Positions 43,476 through 51,867 of a stretch of 64,000 bases of DNA are shown piece by piece (position 1 is the first letter of the stretch; every line of letters begins with the position of its first letter). This stretch comes from Pseudomonas moraviensis (lineage in GTDB: Bacteria > Pseudomonadota > Gammaproteobacteria > Pseudomonadales > Pseudomonadaceae). The position numbers and the translations under genes were made by a program. The notes under the pieces were generated by a model, which worked only from the letters and a program-made list of their open reading frames with translations, was not told where the DNA came from and did no database searches. The stretch is from assembly GCF_900105805.1 (NCBI RefSeq), contig NZ_LT629788.1:930001-994000 (forward strand), in the 5' to 3' direction.

Positions 43476-44180
43476 ATGGGCGCACAGTGGAAGGTTAAAC
43501 ACAAAGAAGCGGCAGCCAACGCCAAAGGAAAAATCTTCGGCAAACTGGTGAAGGAAATCACCATTGCTGCGCGCAACGGCGCCGATACCGCCACCAACGC
43601 ACACCTGCGTCTGGTGGTCGAACAGGCGAAGAAAGCCTCGATGCCAAAAGAAACCCTCGATCGCGCGATCAAGAAAGGCGCCGGTCTGCTGGGTGAAACC
43701 GTGCAATACCATCGCGTCACCTACGAAGGCTTTGCCCCGCATCAGGTGCCGCTGATCGTTGAATGCGTGACCGACAACATCAACCGCACCGTCGCGGAAA
43801 TCCGCGTGGCGTTCCGCAAGGGCCAGTTGGGCGCTTCCGGTTCGGTGGCATGGATGTTCAACCACGTCGGCATGATCGAAGCCGCGCCGGACAGCCCCGA
43901 CGCCGATCCGGAAATGGCCGCGATCGAAGCCGGCGCCCAGGATTTCGAGCCGGGCGAAGAGGGCGCGACGCTGTTCCTCACCGACCCGACTGATCTTGAT
44001 GCCGTGCAGAAAGCCCTGCCGGAACAAGGCTTCACTGTGCTGTCGGCCAAGCTCGGCTACCAGCCGAAGAACCCGGTCGGCGGGTTGAGCGACGAGCAGA
44101 TGGCTGAAGTCGAAGCGTTCCTTGAAGGCCTCGACAACCATGATGATGTGCAGGACATGTTTGTCGGCCTGGCTGGCTGA
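43476..44180 (+). CDS. YebC/PmpR family DNA-binding regulator (YeeN-like)
   Basis: This 234-residue protein is full length for the family. It starts MGAQWKVKHKEAAANAKGKI and contains KLVKEITIAARNGADTATNA, ETLDRAIKKGAG and DNINRTVAEIRVAFRKGQLG, all YebC hallmarks. The N-terminal MGxxW form without the AGHSKW motif matches the second-copy (YeeN) branch more than the yebC beside ruvC. Family members act as transcription factors (PmpR represses quinolone signalling in P. aeruginosa) or in translation of polyproline. The exact target is unknown. Confidence 0.85.
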   Translation: MGAQWKVKHKEAAANAKGKIFGKLVKEITIAARNGADTATNAHLRLVVEQAKKASMPKETLDRAIKKGAGLLGETVQYHRVTYEGFAPHQVPLIVECVTDNINRTVAEIRVAFRKGQLGASGSVAWMFNHVGMIEAAPDSPDADPEMAAIEAGAQDFEPGEEGATLFLTDPTDLDAVQKALPEQGFTVLSAKLGYQPKNPVGGLSDEQMAEVEAFLEGLDNHDDVQDMFVGLAG

Positions 44181-44200
44181 TCTGCTGCTGTATTGACCTG

Positions 44201-44292
44201 TGGCGAGGGAGCTTGCTCCCGCTCGGCTGCGCTGCAGTCGTCGCTTTTTCGGGACGGCTTCGCCATCCAGCGCGAGCAAGCTCCCTCGCCAC
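44201..44292. repeat. GTGGCGAGGGAGCTTGCTCC inverted repeat
   Basis: Arms GTGGCGAGGGAGCTTGCTCC and complement face each other around a GC-rich centre. This is a further REP-like family, distinct in its CGAGGGAGC core. It lies between the yeeN-type gene and the LRR-kinase. Confidence 0.85.
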
Positions 44293-44306
44293 AGTGTTCG
44301 TCTCCG

Positions 44307-45620
44307 TCAGTGATCTTGCAGAAGTTCTATCACTTCGCTGAATGCCGGGCGTCCCAAGACATCCGCCTGACAGCAGCGCCGCTCCAGCGCTTCCAATGCC
44401 AAGCGCCGCTCTGTACTCAACCCCGAGTCGACACGCGCAAGCAACTCCCCGAGCAACACGCCGAACGCGCGCACTTCCAGCCGTTGCAACGCCCGCGTCT
44501 GCGCATCATCGGTGGTGGCATGAAACGACGCCGCGCCAAAATCCCCCAGCAGACAATCACCCTGAGAGTTCAACAGAATGTTGTGACCGTAGAGGTCGCC
44601 GTGGGTGATGCCTTGTCGATGCAGATGCTCCGCCGCCGAAGCGATGCCCTTGGCGATGCGCAGGGCCACGTCGGCCGAGAACCAGCAATCTTCGGCATAG
44701 ACGTCCCGAGAGCATGAGGCCAGGCTCGGCAAACCCGCCAGATTGCGGAAGCTCGGATCAACCAACTGCATCACCAATCCCTGCTGCTGATCGGGATGAC
44801 CGCTGATGCGCCCTTCGACGCGGATCAGGTTCGGGTGCAAGCCTGCGGTGATGCAGGCATTCATCTCGTGCAACGGTGAGCCGTCGCTGGTCATCTCGCC
44901 TTTGTACAACTTCACCGCAACCGCCTGCGTCGTGCCATCGTCGCGCTGCCAGATCGCCCGGGAAATCACCCCCGAAGCGCCTTCGCCCAGTTGTTGCTCA
45001 AGGCGCAGCGCCGACCAGTCGATCAGCGGCGTGGCCTCAAGGGCAGCGGCATCGGCTTCGGTTTCCAGCGGATTGCCGGCGTAGGCCAGCCAGGTCAGGC
45101 TCGGCAAGGTCAGCAGCCACTGTGGCAGCTCGTCGAGTTGGTTGGCGGCAATGCGGATCAATTCCAGCCGATGGCAGTGACGCAGGGATTCCGGCAGCGA
45201 TTGCAGCCGATTGCCGGCGAGCATCAGTTTCTGCAGGGCGGGCCGTTCACCGAGTTCGCTCGGCAGGCTTGCGATGCGGTTATCGGTGAGGATCAGCCAG
45301 CGCAGCTGCGGCGGCAGGGCGGCACCGGGGACATCGACGATGCGATTGGCCTTGAAGCCGACCATCGTCAGCGCCGCGCACTGGCCGAGGCAGGCCGGCA
45401 GTTCGCTGAACTGGTTGTCGGAGCAGAACAGCACGCGCAGGCGTGTCAGGCGGTGCAGGTCGTCGGGCAGGGTGCTCAAGGCATTGCCGCTGAGGTTGAG
45501 CACTTCCAGCGTGTCGGCCAGTTGGAAAATTTCCCGGGGGAATTCGGTGAGTCCGCAAGACAGATCGAGGCGGCTAATGCCAGACAGCTCGCCGGCGCGC
45601 AGTTGAGCAAGAGTATGCAT
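44307..45620 (-). CDS. Leucine-rich-repeat protein kinase
   Basis: This 437-residue protein has about seven LRR units (residues about 15-185, for example LEVLNLSGNALSTLPDDL and LQKLMLAGNRLQSLPESL). A compact protein kinase domain follows (about 205-437). Kinase motifs are present: glycine loop GEGASG (212-217), Lys237 in VAVKLYKG, catalytic HGDLYGHN (340-347) and DFG (360-362), so activity is predicted. Lacking a signal peptide, it is probably cytosolic. The start MHTLAQLRAGEL at 45620 is preferred over 45677, although neither has a good ribosome-binding site. Substrates are unknown. Confidence 0.85.
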   Translation of the reverse strand: MHTLAQLRAGELSGISRLDLSCGLTEFPREIFQLADTLEVLNLSGNALSTLPDDLHRLTRLRVLFCSDNQFSELPACLGQCAALTMVGFKANRIVDVPGAALPPQLRWLILTDNRIASLPSELGERPALQKLMLAGNRLQSLPESLRHCHRLELIRIAANQLDELPQWLLTLPSLTWLAYAGNPLETEADAAALEATPLIDWSALRLEQQLGEGASGVISRAIWQRDDGTTQAVAVKLYKGEMTSDGSPLHEMNACITAGLHPNLIRVEGRISGHPDQQQGLVMQLVDPSFRNLAGLPSLASCSRDVYAEDCWFSADVALRIAKGIASAAEHLHRQGITHGDLYGHNILLNSQGDCLLGDFGAASFHATTDDAQTRALQRLEVRAFGVLLGELLARVDSGLSTERRLALEALERRCCQADVLGRPAFSEVIELLQDH

Positions 45621-45734
45621 GTTTGGTTTCGCTATTGATCGGTGGAGCGACGCGGGGGCGCTGAGGATGGGCGACATGATAGCGGTAAAGCGGATGTTGA
45701 ACGGGGCAGGATGCTGGAATCACACACGGTCATT

Positions 45735-45821
45735 GTAGGAGTGAGCCTGCTCGCGAAGACGGGTTGTCAGTCACATCATCAGCATCTGAAAGAGCGCTAT
45801 CGCGAGCAGGCTCACTCCTAC
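45735..45821. repeat. REPIN
   Basis: Inverted REP pair of the main family (left arm GCGAAGACGG variant), between the LRR-kinase start and the zapE stop. Confidence 0.88.
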
Positions 45822-45834
45822 AGGGGGCCGGGTG

Positions 45835-47049
45835 TCAGTCAGATTCGTGGATTTCCTGTAATTGCCCCAATCGGCTGCGTGTGCGCGCCAGGTCGATGGC
45901 GTGGCCTTCCAGGCTCTGGCCCAGCGGCAGTTGGCCGAGCAGGGTCAGGTGTTTGTCCTGATCGTAAAGCACGTCGATCAGATTGATGAAGCGCTGTTGC
46001 ACGGCGATCGGACAGTCCCCGAGCAGTGGCAGGTCATCGATGATCCACTGGTCGAAACGCTGGCAGAGCTGCAGATAATCCATGACTGCCGTCGGTTGTT
46101 CGCACAGGTCATTGAAGGTGAAAGCGACGCGCCGGCCCTCGCATGATCGCGCCTGAAGCTGGCGCTTGCCGACCTCGAGCGCTATGGCAGGCGCATCGGC
46201 TGGCGGCAGGCTCAAGGCATGGCGCTGCTCTGACGTCGCCGGCCACACGTAATGCCCCTGGGTAAACACCTGATGCGTGTGCTGGCGGTTGAGCGTGCGG
46301 TAATCGTGGGCGCCGCCGACTTCCATGACCTGCATGCGCGTGTTGATCAGCTCGATCACCGGTTTGAAGCGTGCGTGATACAGCGGATTGGGCAGCAGGC
46401 CCTCCGGCGCATAGTTGGACGTGACCAACAGCATGATCCGCCGTTTGAACAGCGCCTTGAACAGGCGCGTGATGAGCATCGCATCGCCGATGTCATGCAC
46501 GTGAAACTCGTCGAAACACAGCGCCTGACAATCTTCCAGCAGCTCGTCCAGGGTGATTTCCAGCGCGTCCTCCTGCTGGCGATGACGGAACATGCCGTCA
46601 TGCAGTCGGGCGAAGAACTGATGGAAATGCAGGCGGCGTTTACGGGTGATCGGCAGTGCCTGGAAGAAGCCGTCGAGCAGCCAGCTCTTGCCGCGCCCGA
46701 CCGCGCCGTACAGATACAGACTGGGTGGTGTGAGCCCGCTGTCGCCCAACAGCACGCTGGCCTGTTGCGCCATGCAATCAATGACGTGCTGCTGACTGCG
46801 GCTGAGGGTGTAGCCCTGACTGTGCGCCTTGTCGCGAAAGTAATCGCGGATGATCGCGGCATTGGCATCGTGCCCGGCGCTGGCGGGCAGGCCTTTGCCG
46901 AACAGGCGGCGCAGCAACGGCCAGCGTTGGCTCAGTCGTGATCGTTTCGGCGTTCTTGCGGGCACGCGGCACAGGCTCCTGATGGATTGGCCGGCTCCAG
47001 CGGGAGCGCGGTGGTCCAAGTGTAACCAGACCTCCAGCGTTGGCTCCAT
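45835..47049 (-). CDS. zapE: Cell division protein ZapE (AFG1-type ATPase)
   Basis: This 404-residue AFG1/ZapE-family P-loop ATPase has Walker A LYGAVGRGKSWLLDG and Walker B ALCFDEFHVHD, with the signature RLFKALFKRRIMLLVTSNYA. In E. coli, ZapE binds FtsZ and affects septal ring dynamics under low oxygen or high temperature. The N-terminal 60 or so residues are Arg-rich and not conserved, so the true start may be internal. A second, more canonical copy might exist elsewhere. Confidence 0.85.
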   Translation of the reverse strand: MEPTLEVWLHLDHRAPAGAGQSIRSLCRVPARTPKRSRLSQRWPLLRRLFGKGLPASAGHDANAAIIRDYFRDKAHSQGYTLSRSQQHVIDCMAQQASVLLGDSGLTPPSLYLYGAVGRGKSWLLDGFFQALPITRKRRLHFHQFFARLHDGMFRHRQQEDALEITLDELLEDCQALCFDEFHVHDIGDAMLITRLFKALFKRRIMLLVTSNYAPEGLLPNPLYHARFKPVIELINTRMQVMEVGGAHDYRTLNRQHTHQVFTQGHYVWPATSEQRHALSLPPADAPAIALEVGKRQLQARSCEGRRVAFTFNDLCEQPTAVMDYLQLCQRFDQWIIDDLPLLGDCPIAVQQRFINLIDVLYDQDKHLTLLGQLPLGQSLEGHAIDLARTRSRLGQLQEIHESD

Positions 47050-47070
47050 GAAATATGCACGGTTCCGAAT

Positions 47071-47161
47071 GTAGGAGCTGACGAGTGCAACGAGGCTGCG
47101 ATCTTTTGATCTTGGGTTGCCGCCAACAGATCGCAGCCTCGTTGCACTCGTCAGCTCCTAC
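47071..47161. repeat. GTAGGAGCTGACGAGTGCAACGAGGC inverted repeat
   Basis: Arms start GTAGGAGCTGACGAGTGCAA and end with the complement; the central spacer includes GATC-rich sequence. It belongs to the second repeat family seen at 36.6 and 62.9 kb, and lies between zapE and the anti-sigma gene. Confidence 0.8.
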
Positions 47162-47173
47162 AATGGGCGTATT

Positions 47174-47929
47174 TCAGAGCGGTGGTGATTGCTTGAGCAA
47201 TTGCGCCGCCGGCGAGTCCGTCGGGCTGACCACTGCATAGTTGTAGCCGGGCCCCGACCAATAATCGGCCTGCAGATCGCCATCGCTGCGCGAACCGCGC
47301 GGCAGCAGAGTGTTTTTCGGCCCCGGCGGACGCAGGTAGAAACTCACCTTGTGGCCGCTGCCATCCTCATACATCACCATCGCCGCCGGGCCCTCATCGG
47401 TGCTGAGCAAGCGCCCGCTGACCGGCTCGAACCCGGCCGCCCTGAGATCGGGCAAGCGCCCGGCGCCGCTGAAGTAACGGTCGAGCCAACGCTGCATGTC
47501 GCCGCCGCTGTCGACCTTGTAATCGGCGGGCAGCACGCCTTGCTGGGCAATCAGGCGGTAGGCTTGCAACGCGTCGGTCATCGGCAATTGCGCAGGGCGC
47601 ACCAGGGTCATTTCCCGTGCCTGCCAGCCACTGAAACCGCCAATACTCACGGCAATCAGCAACACCGCTGCGCGGGCCAGATGACCACGTGACTGCTCGC
47701 GGCGACGCTGGCGAATCATCGTCGGATCCAGCGCCGGATTGCTCGGCTGCTGCAACGCACCACTGAGCGCCGCGCGCAACTGCTGGGCATCGCGTTGCCA
47801 GGCACGAACCTGCGCCGCTTCTTCAGGGTGGCTGGCCAGCCATGTTTCCAGCATGCGCCGGTCGGCGTCGCTGAGCTGGTGATCGACGTAGGCGTGCAAG
47901 TCACGCTCATTGGGAGGGAGGCTGATCAT
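47174..47929 (-). CDS. Anti-sigma factor, single-pass membrane protein
   Basis: This 251-residue protein has an N-terminal cytoplasmic sigma-binding part (residues about 1-60, LHAYVDHQLSDADRRMLETW), one membrane helix (about 84-102) and a periplasmic sensor domain. It contains no Cys, so it is not a zinc (ZAS) anti-sigma factor. It overlaps the upstream sigma gene by four bases (ATGA), a translational-coupling arrangement. It presumably holds the sigma factor until an envelope or oxidative signal triggers release. Confidence 0.85.
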   Translation of the reverse strand: MISLPPNERDLHAYVDHQLSDADRRMLETWLASHPEEAAQVRAWQRDAQQLRAALSGALQQPSNPALDPTMIRQRRREQSRGHLARAAVLLIAVSIGGFSGWQAREMTLVRPAQLPMTDALQAYRLIAQQGVLPADYKVDSGGDMQRWLDRYFSGAGRLPDLRAAGFEPVSGRLLSTDEGPAAMVMYEDGSGHKVSFYLRPPGPKNTLLPRGSRSDGDLQADYWSGPGYNYAVVSPTDSPAAQLLKQSPPL

Positions 47930-48432
47930 TTGAGTATCCGCAGGGAAGGGCTGCTGATTTCGCCGTCGCTGAGTTGGCGCAAGGCCTGGCGGGCGCGGGA
48001 CAGGCGCGACATCACGGTGCCGATCGGGGCGCCGAGGATCTCGGCGACCTCTTTATAGGACAGGCCCTCCACCGACACCATCAGCAGCAGGGCGCGTTGT
48101 TCGGTGGGCAGGCGTTCGAAGGCTTGCAGGGTGGATTGGGCGATCACCGTGCGTTCCACCGACGGCTCGGCATCGTCGCGACCGGTGAAAAATTCGAGCA
48201 TCCGCGCATAGCGCCGCGAGCGACGGTGGGCATCGAGAAATTGCCGATAGAGGATCGCAAACAGCCAGGCGCGCAAGTCGCCTTCGGCGCGTTTTTCGCC
48301 CCACGCCGACAGCGCCCGCTCGAGGCTGGCCTGGACCAGATCGTCAGCGCTGCTGCTGTTGCGCGTCAACGACACGGCGAAGCGGCGCAATCTGGGAATG
48401 ATTTCTCTCAACTGTTCGTCGAATTCGCTCAT
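47926..48432 (-). CDS. ECF-family RNA polymerase sigma factor
   Basis: This 168-residue group IV sigma factor has region 2 (SADDLVQASLERALSAWGEK, DLRAWLFAILYRQFLDAHRR) and region 4 (LPTEQRALLLMVSVEGLSYK, IGTVMSRLSRARQALRQL). It is coupled to the anti-sigma gene downstream and divergent from a catalase and cytochrome b561. Both promoters in the intergenic region share GGAATAA-N14-CGTCTT, which indicates self-activation and control of the divergent pair. I infer oxidative stress as the signal from the target genes. Confidence 0.9.
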   Translation of the reverse strand: MSEFDEQLREIIPRLRRFAVSLTRNSSSADDLVQASLERALSAWGEKRAEGDLRAWLFAILYRQFLDAHRRSRRYARMLEFFTGRDDAEPSVERTVIAQSTLQAFERLPTEQRALLLMVSVEGLSYKEVAEILGAPIGTVMSRLSRARQALRQLSDGEISSPSLRILK

Positions 48433-48465
48433 GAATTTCTGCTGGTCGCTACGCTGTGGACTAGG

Positions 48466-48492
48466 AAGACGCCCGTCAGCGCAGGTTATTCC
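48466..48492 (-). promoter_or_regulatory. ECF promoter of the sigma/anti-sigma operon
   Basis: On the minus strand, GGAATAA (48492-48486) and CGTCTT (48471-48466) are separated by 14 bp. The -10 lies about 34 bp before the sigma start. It matches, element for element, the plus-strand promoter at 48521. Confidence 0.7.
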
Positions 48493-48520
48493 CCGTGCGC
48501 AAAAATAAATACGGCGCCGT

Positions 48521-48547
48521 GGAATAAACCCTGACGGGGTGCGTCTT
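48521..48547 (+). promoter_or_regulatory. ECF promoter of the catalase/cytochrome b561 operon
   Basis: GGAATAA (48521-48527) and CGTCTT (48542-48547) with a 14-bp spacer, 42 bp before the catalase start. The spacer shares CTGACGGG with the opposite promoter. Confidence 0.7.
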
Positions 48548-48588
48548 GCTGACTCTTTCCACTTGTGGCCGATGGCCTGGAGATATTC

Positions 48589-49695
48589 ATGGTTGATCGC
48601 TCATCCCCCAACGCTGCACCGCCCGGCAGGCCGCCGCGCCAGCCACTGAGCGCTGCGAGTCTGGTTTTCCGTCTGGGCGGCATTGCCGTGATTGTCGCCG
48701 CCGTGGCCGGGGCGTTTGCCTACGTGCACGGCAACCTTGACCCACAGCGCCTGACGCCAAAGGCGTTGGTCGATGTGCTGGAAAAGAACAACGGCGTGCA
48801 TCCCGGTTTTCGTCGCAACCACGCCAAAGGTGTCTGCGTGATTGGCCATTTCGAGAGCAGCGGTGAGGCGCGGGCGTACTCCACTGCGCAGGTGTTCAAC
48901 CTGCCGCAGACGCCGGTGGTCGGGCGCTTTGCCTTGCCCGCCGGCAATCCCTATGCGCCGGACAGCGCCGTGCCGATCCGCAGCCTGGCGCTGCGTTTCA
49001 CTCAGGCGGACGGCCAGCAGTGGCGCACCGGCATGAACAGCATGCCGGTGTTCCCGATCGGCACCCCCGAGGCGTTCTATCAATTGCAGCAAGCGCAGTC
49101 GCCGGATCCGGCCACCGGCAAGCCCGACCCGACCAAGGTACCGGCGTTCTTCGCCGCACATCCGGAAGCCGTGCCGTTCTTGACTTGGGTGAAGACCGCC
49201 AAGCCCTCGGCCAGCTACGCCACCGAAACCTATAACAGCATCAATGCGTTCTATCTGGTCGATGGCAACGGCAAGAAACAGGCGGTGCGCTGGAGCATGA
49301 CGCCGCTGGCGCAGGACGCGGCGGGGGCCACGGCCCCTGAAGGCGCGGATTTTCTCGAGAAGGATCTGGTGCAACGCCTGGCCGCCGCACCCTTGCGCTT
49401 CCGGCTGAACATTACCCTGGCCAACGCTGACGACCCGGTCAACGATGCCAGCAAGTCGTGGCCCACAGATCGCAAAGTGCTGAACGCCGGGACTTTGGTG
49501 CTGGAGAAAACCCAGCCGCAGCTGAGTGGCGAGTGCCGCGATATCAACTACGACCCACTGGTGCTGCCAGCCGGGATTCAAGGCTCGGAAGACCCATTGC
49601 TCGCCGCGCGCTCGGCCGGTTACGCCGATTCCTACCTGCGTCGCACCAGCGAAGTCAGCCAATTGCCCGCCGCCAGACAGGAGGCTCGCCCATGA
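48589..49695 (+). CDS. Catalase family peroxidase (SrpA type)
   Basis: This 368-residue heme protein of the small catalase clade has an N-terminal signal anchor (residues about 22-42). The distal His lies in FRRNHAKGVCVIGHFESSGE, and the heme-ligand Tyr in the AGYADSYLRR region. The branch lacks the C-terminal domains of large catalases. It is exported or anchored, and is followed by a cytochrome b561, with the ATG of the next gene overlapping by four bases. The GGAG site supports the ATG at 48589. Expression is probably driven by the ECF factor. Confidence 0.85.
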   Translation: MVDRSSPNAAPPGRPPRQPLSAASLVFRLGGIAVIVAAVAGAFAYVHGNLDPQRLTPKALVDVLEKNNGVHPGFRRNHAKGVCVIGHFESSGEARAYSTAQVFNLPQTPVVGRFALPAGNPYAPDSAVPIRSLALRFTQADGQQWRTGMNSMPVFPIGTPEAFYQLQQAQSPDPATGKPDPTKVPAFFAAHPEAVPFLTWVKTAKPSASYATETYNSINAFYLVDGNGKKQAVRWSMTPLAQDAAGATAPEGADFLEKDLVQRLAAAPLRFRLNITLANADDPVNDASKSWPTDRKVLNAGTLVLEKTQPQLSGECRDINYDPLVLPAGIQGSEDPLLAARSAGYADSYLRRTSEVSQLPAARQEARP

Positions 49696-50237
49696 GCAAG
49701 CACCCGACTCATTTCGTATTGCTGGCGCGTTTGCTCCATTGGCTGATGGCGCTGATGATCATCGCCATGCTGTTTATCGGCGCGGGCATGGTCACTTCGG
49801 TGTCGTCTCGCCATGAATGGCTGATTCATCTGCACAAGCCGCTGGGCATCGCGATTCTGGCGCTAGTTATTGTGCGCCTGGTGGTGCGCTTCACCACACG
49901 TCAACCGCCGTTGCCGGATGATCTGCCGGGCTGGCAGGTGCTGGCAGCCAGGGCTTCCCACGTCTTGCTGTACGCGTTGATGCTGGTGTTGCCGCTGCTC
50001 GGGTGGGCGATGATCAGTGCATCGGGCGAGCCAGTGATGCTCACAGCGTCGCTGCATCTGCCGTCGATTGTGCCGGCGGATGCGCAACTGTTCGCGCTGT
50101 TGCGCAAGTCCCATGGCTATCTGGCGTATCTGCTGTTTCTGACGGTGCTGCTGCACTTGGCGGCGGCGCTGTTTCATGGCTGGGTGCGTCGTGACGAAGT
50201 GCTCGACAGCATGTTGCACGGGCGCGATCGCGGCTGA
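49692..50237 (+). CDS. Cytochrome b561
   Basis: This 181-residue inner-membrane protein has four transmembrane helices. Candidate heme His ligands are in LLARLLHWLMA, HLHKPLGIAIL, ARASHVLLYAL and KSHGYLAYLLF. It overlaps the catalase gene by four bases, so both products are made together. It probably transfers electrons to or from the catalase-like enzyme in the periplasm. A hairpin terminator follows. Confidence 0.9.
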   Translation: MSKHPTHFVLLARLLHWLMALMIIAMLFIGAGMVTSVSSRHEWLIHLHKPLGIAILALVIVRLVVRFTTRQPPLPDDLPGWQVLAARASHVLLYALMLVLPLLGWAMISASGEPVMLTASLHLPSIVPADAQLFALLRKSHGYLAYLLFLTVLLHLAAALFHGWVRRDEVLDSMLHGRDRG

Positions 50238-50247
50238 GTCGGCAAAG

Positions 50248-50278
50248 CAAAAGATCGCAGGCGGGCTGCGATCTTTTG
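50248..50278 (+). terminator. Terminator after cytochrome b561
   Basis: CAAAAGATCGCAG and CTGCGATCTTTTG form a 13-bp stem with a five-base loop, ending TTTTG. It lies between the b561 and the convergent M14 gene. Confidence 0.7.
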
Positions 50279-50294
50279 TTTCTGACGCCGGGGA

Positions 50295-51446
50295 TCAGCG
50301 CAGGATATCGACCATGTCGGCGAGAGTGGTCAGCACGTCCTTGCCCAATTGCTTCGAACGCTTGCCCGACCAGCCGGTGATGTTGTCCGGGTGGTCGTCG
50401 TGGTCCTTGAACGGCATCTCCAGAGTCTGCGACAGGCAGTCATATTTCTGTCCGACACTGTTGCAGGCCAATGTCATGTTGGCCTGGCCCGGTTCGTCGC
50501 GGGTGTAGCCGTAGGTGGTCTGGAAGTCTTTGGTGGTGTGCTTCAAATGGCTGCGGAAATGCTCTTCCAGCTTTTCGATGCGCGGCGTAAAGCCAGGGTT
50601 GCCTTCGCAGCCCGCGGTGAAGACGTGGGGGATGGTTTCGTCGCCGTGTACGTCGATAAACGCATCGACGCCGTACTTTTCCATCTGCTGCTGAACGAAT
50701 AGCACTTCCGGGCTGATGTCCTGACTGGCGTTCTGCCAGGCGCGGTTCAAATCCTGACCCATGGCGTTGGTGCGCAGGTGCCCGTGGAAGGCGCCGTCCG
50801 GGTTCATGTTCGGCACCAGATACAGATCGGCGCCGGCCAGCAGTTTGTTCAGTACCGGATCGTCCTGTCGTTCCAGACGCTCGATCACACCTTCCATGAA
50901 CCATTCAGCCATGTGTTCGCCCGGATGCTGCTGGGCGATGATCCAGATCTTGCGCTGGCCTTCGGCGCCGCTGCCCTTGCGCAGCAGCTGAATGTCGCGG
51001 CCTTCGACGCTTTTGCCGGTCGCCAGCAATTCGGTGCCAGCCTTGCTCAGCGCCTGCTCGATCAACCAATCGTGGCGGCCGCGGCTGTAGGGTTCGAAGT
51101 AGGCGAACCAGGCGTGGGTCTGTTCGGCTTCGAGGCAGAAGCGCAGGCTGTCGCCTTCGAAGCTGGTGGGAATGCGGAACCAGTTGACGTGATCATACGA
51201 CGCCACCGCTTGATAGCCCGGCCAGCCTTTGCTGTAGGTCGATTGGCTGGCGTTGACCAGGCGAAACCAGTGTTCCTGATGAACGTGCAGGCCGCTGGCC
51301 TTGAAGTGGAACCACTGGAAATGAGGGCTGCGGGTGTCCGGGCGGATCGCCAGAACCGGATTGAGAGGGTTGCTGATGTCGATGACTTGGATGTTGCCGC
51401 TGTCAAAATTGGCGCTGATGTCGAACGAAGATTTGGCCACGGTCAT
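50295..51446 (-). CDS. M14-family zinc carboxypeptidase (cytosolic type)
   Basis: This 383-residue protein has an N-terminal beta-rich domain (residues about 1-125) and the carboxypeptidase fold after it. Zinc ligands are the His-x-x-Glu of AQQHPGEHMAEWF and the His in FIDVHGDETIP, and the catalytic Glu is in SQTLEMPFKDHDD. The domain order matches the cytosolic carboxypeptidase-like M14 subfamily (the N-domain precedes the catalytic domain). Bacterial members are poorly characterised and may trim acidic or peptide C-termini. It starts with an AGGAAG site. Confidence 0.85.
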   Translation of the reverse strand: MTVAKSSFDISANFDSGNIQVIDISNPLNPVLAIRPDTRSPHFQWFHFKASGLHVHQEHWFRLVNASQSTYSKGWPGYQAVASYDHVNWFRIPTSFEGDSLRFCLEAEQTHAWFAYFEPYSRGRHDWLIEQALSKAGTELLATGKSVEGRDIQLLRKGSGAEGQRKIWIIAQQHPGEHMAEWFMEGVIERLERQDDPVLNKLLAGADLYLVPNMNPDGAFHGHLRTNAMGQDLNRAWQNASQDISPEVLFVQQQMEKYGVDAFIDVHGDETIPHVFTAGCEGNPGFTPRIEKLEEHFRSHLKHTTKDFQTTYGYTRDEPGQANMTLACNSVGQKYDCLSQTLEMPFKDHDDHPDNITGWSGKRSKQLGKDVLTTLADMVDILR

Positions 51447-51723
51447 AGTCGCTTCCTGAGCAGGATTTTTATGACCGGTACTTTACACGCAGGCTGGGGT
51501 GAAACCGAGGGGAATTGCAGGGTGCTGGCGGGGGGGCGTCCTCCGTGACGCGCCAGCAGCTTAGAGGCTATGCGATTGATTCTCAAGTGCTGATTGCCGT
51601 TAGTTTCGGCCAATGTGGCCGGGCTCGGCTTGCCAATCAATATTCTTTTGATATTATCCGCGCCATCGAATTTGCAACACCCAAAGACTTCATTAGCCTG
51701 AAGACACAAGCCCGAAAAACGGG

Positions 51724-51836
51724 CAAAAAAAGACCCGGCAAAAAGCCGGGTCAAAAACCGTGATTAGCCTGATGAGGAGATAGTCCAGAAGACCGACCTA
51801 AGGTCTCTGGTCCATCGACTGATCTCGCGACCAGCT
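51724..51836 (-). ncRNA. prrF: PrrF-type Fur-regulated small RNA
   Basis: On the minus strand, the transcript begins near AGCTGGTCGCGAGATCAG and includes the PrrF-conserved TCTCCTCATCAGGCTAATCA. It ends in the terminator stem GACCCGGC/GCCGGGTC followed by a T-run. This matches the P. aeruginosa PrrF1/PrrF2 core. PrrF RNAs repress iron-containing and superoxide dismutase messages when iron is scarce. A Fur box overlaps the promoter. Only one copy is seen here, whereas P. aeruginosa has two in tandem. Its ends are estimated. Confidence 0.9.
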
Positions 51837-51842
51837 GCTTGC

Positions 51843-51861
51843 AATAATAATCATTATCATT
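51843..51861 (-). promoter_or_regulatory. Fur box of prrF
   Basis: AATAATAATCATTATCATT matches the Fur consensus (GATAATGATAATCATTATC) at most positions and is framed by TTGCAA on both sides. It sits 7 bp upstream of the estimated prrF start, so Fur-Fe2+ would block initiation. Confidence 0.85.
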
Positions 51862-51867
51862 TGCAAG

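Noticed and set aside
49692..49695. Frameshift between the catalase and cytochrome b561 genes
   Set aside because: The four-base ATGA overlap is ordinary translational coupling between two complete genes.
51515..51763. 82-codon plus-strand frame over the prrF locus
   Set aside because: It is made of prrF terminator complement and Lys-rich filler, has no ribosome-binding site, and runs antisense to a recognised sRNA.
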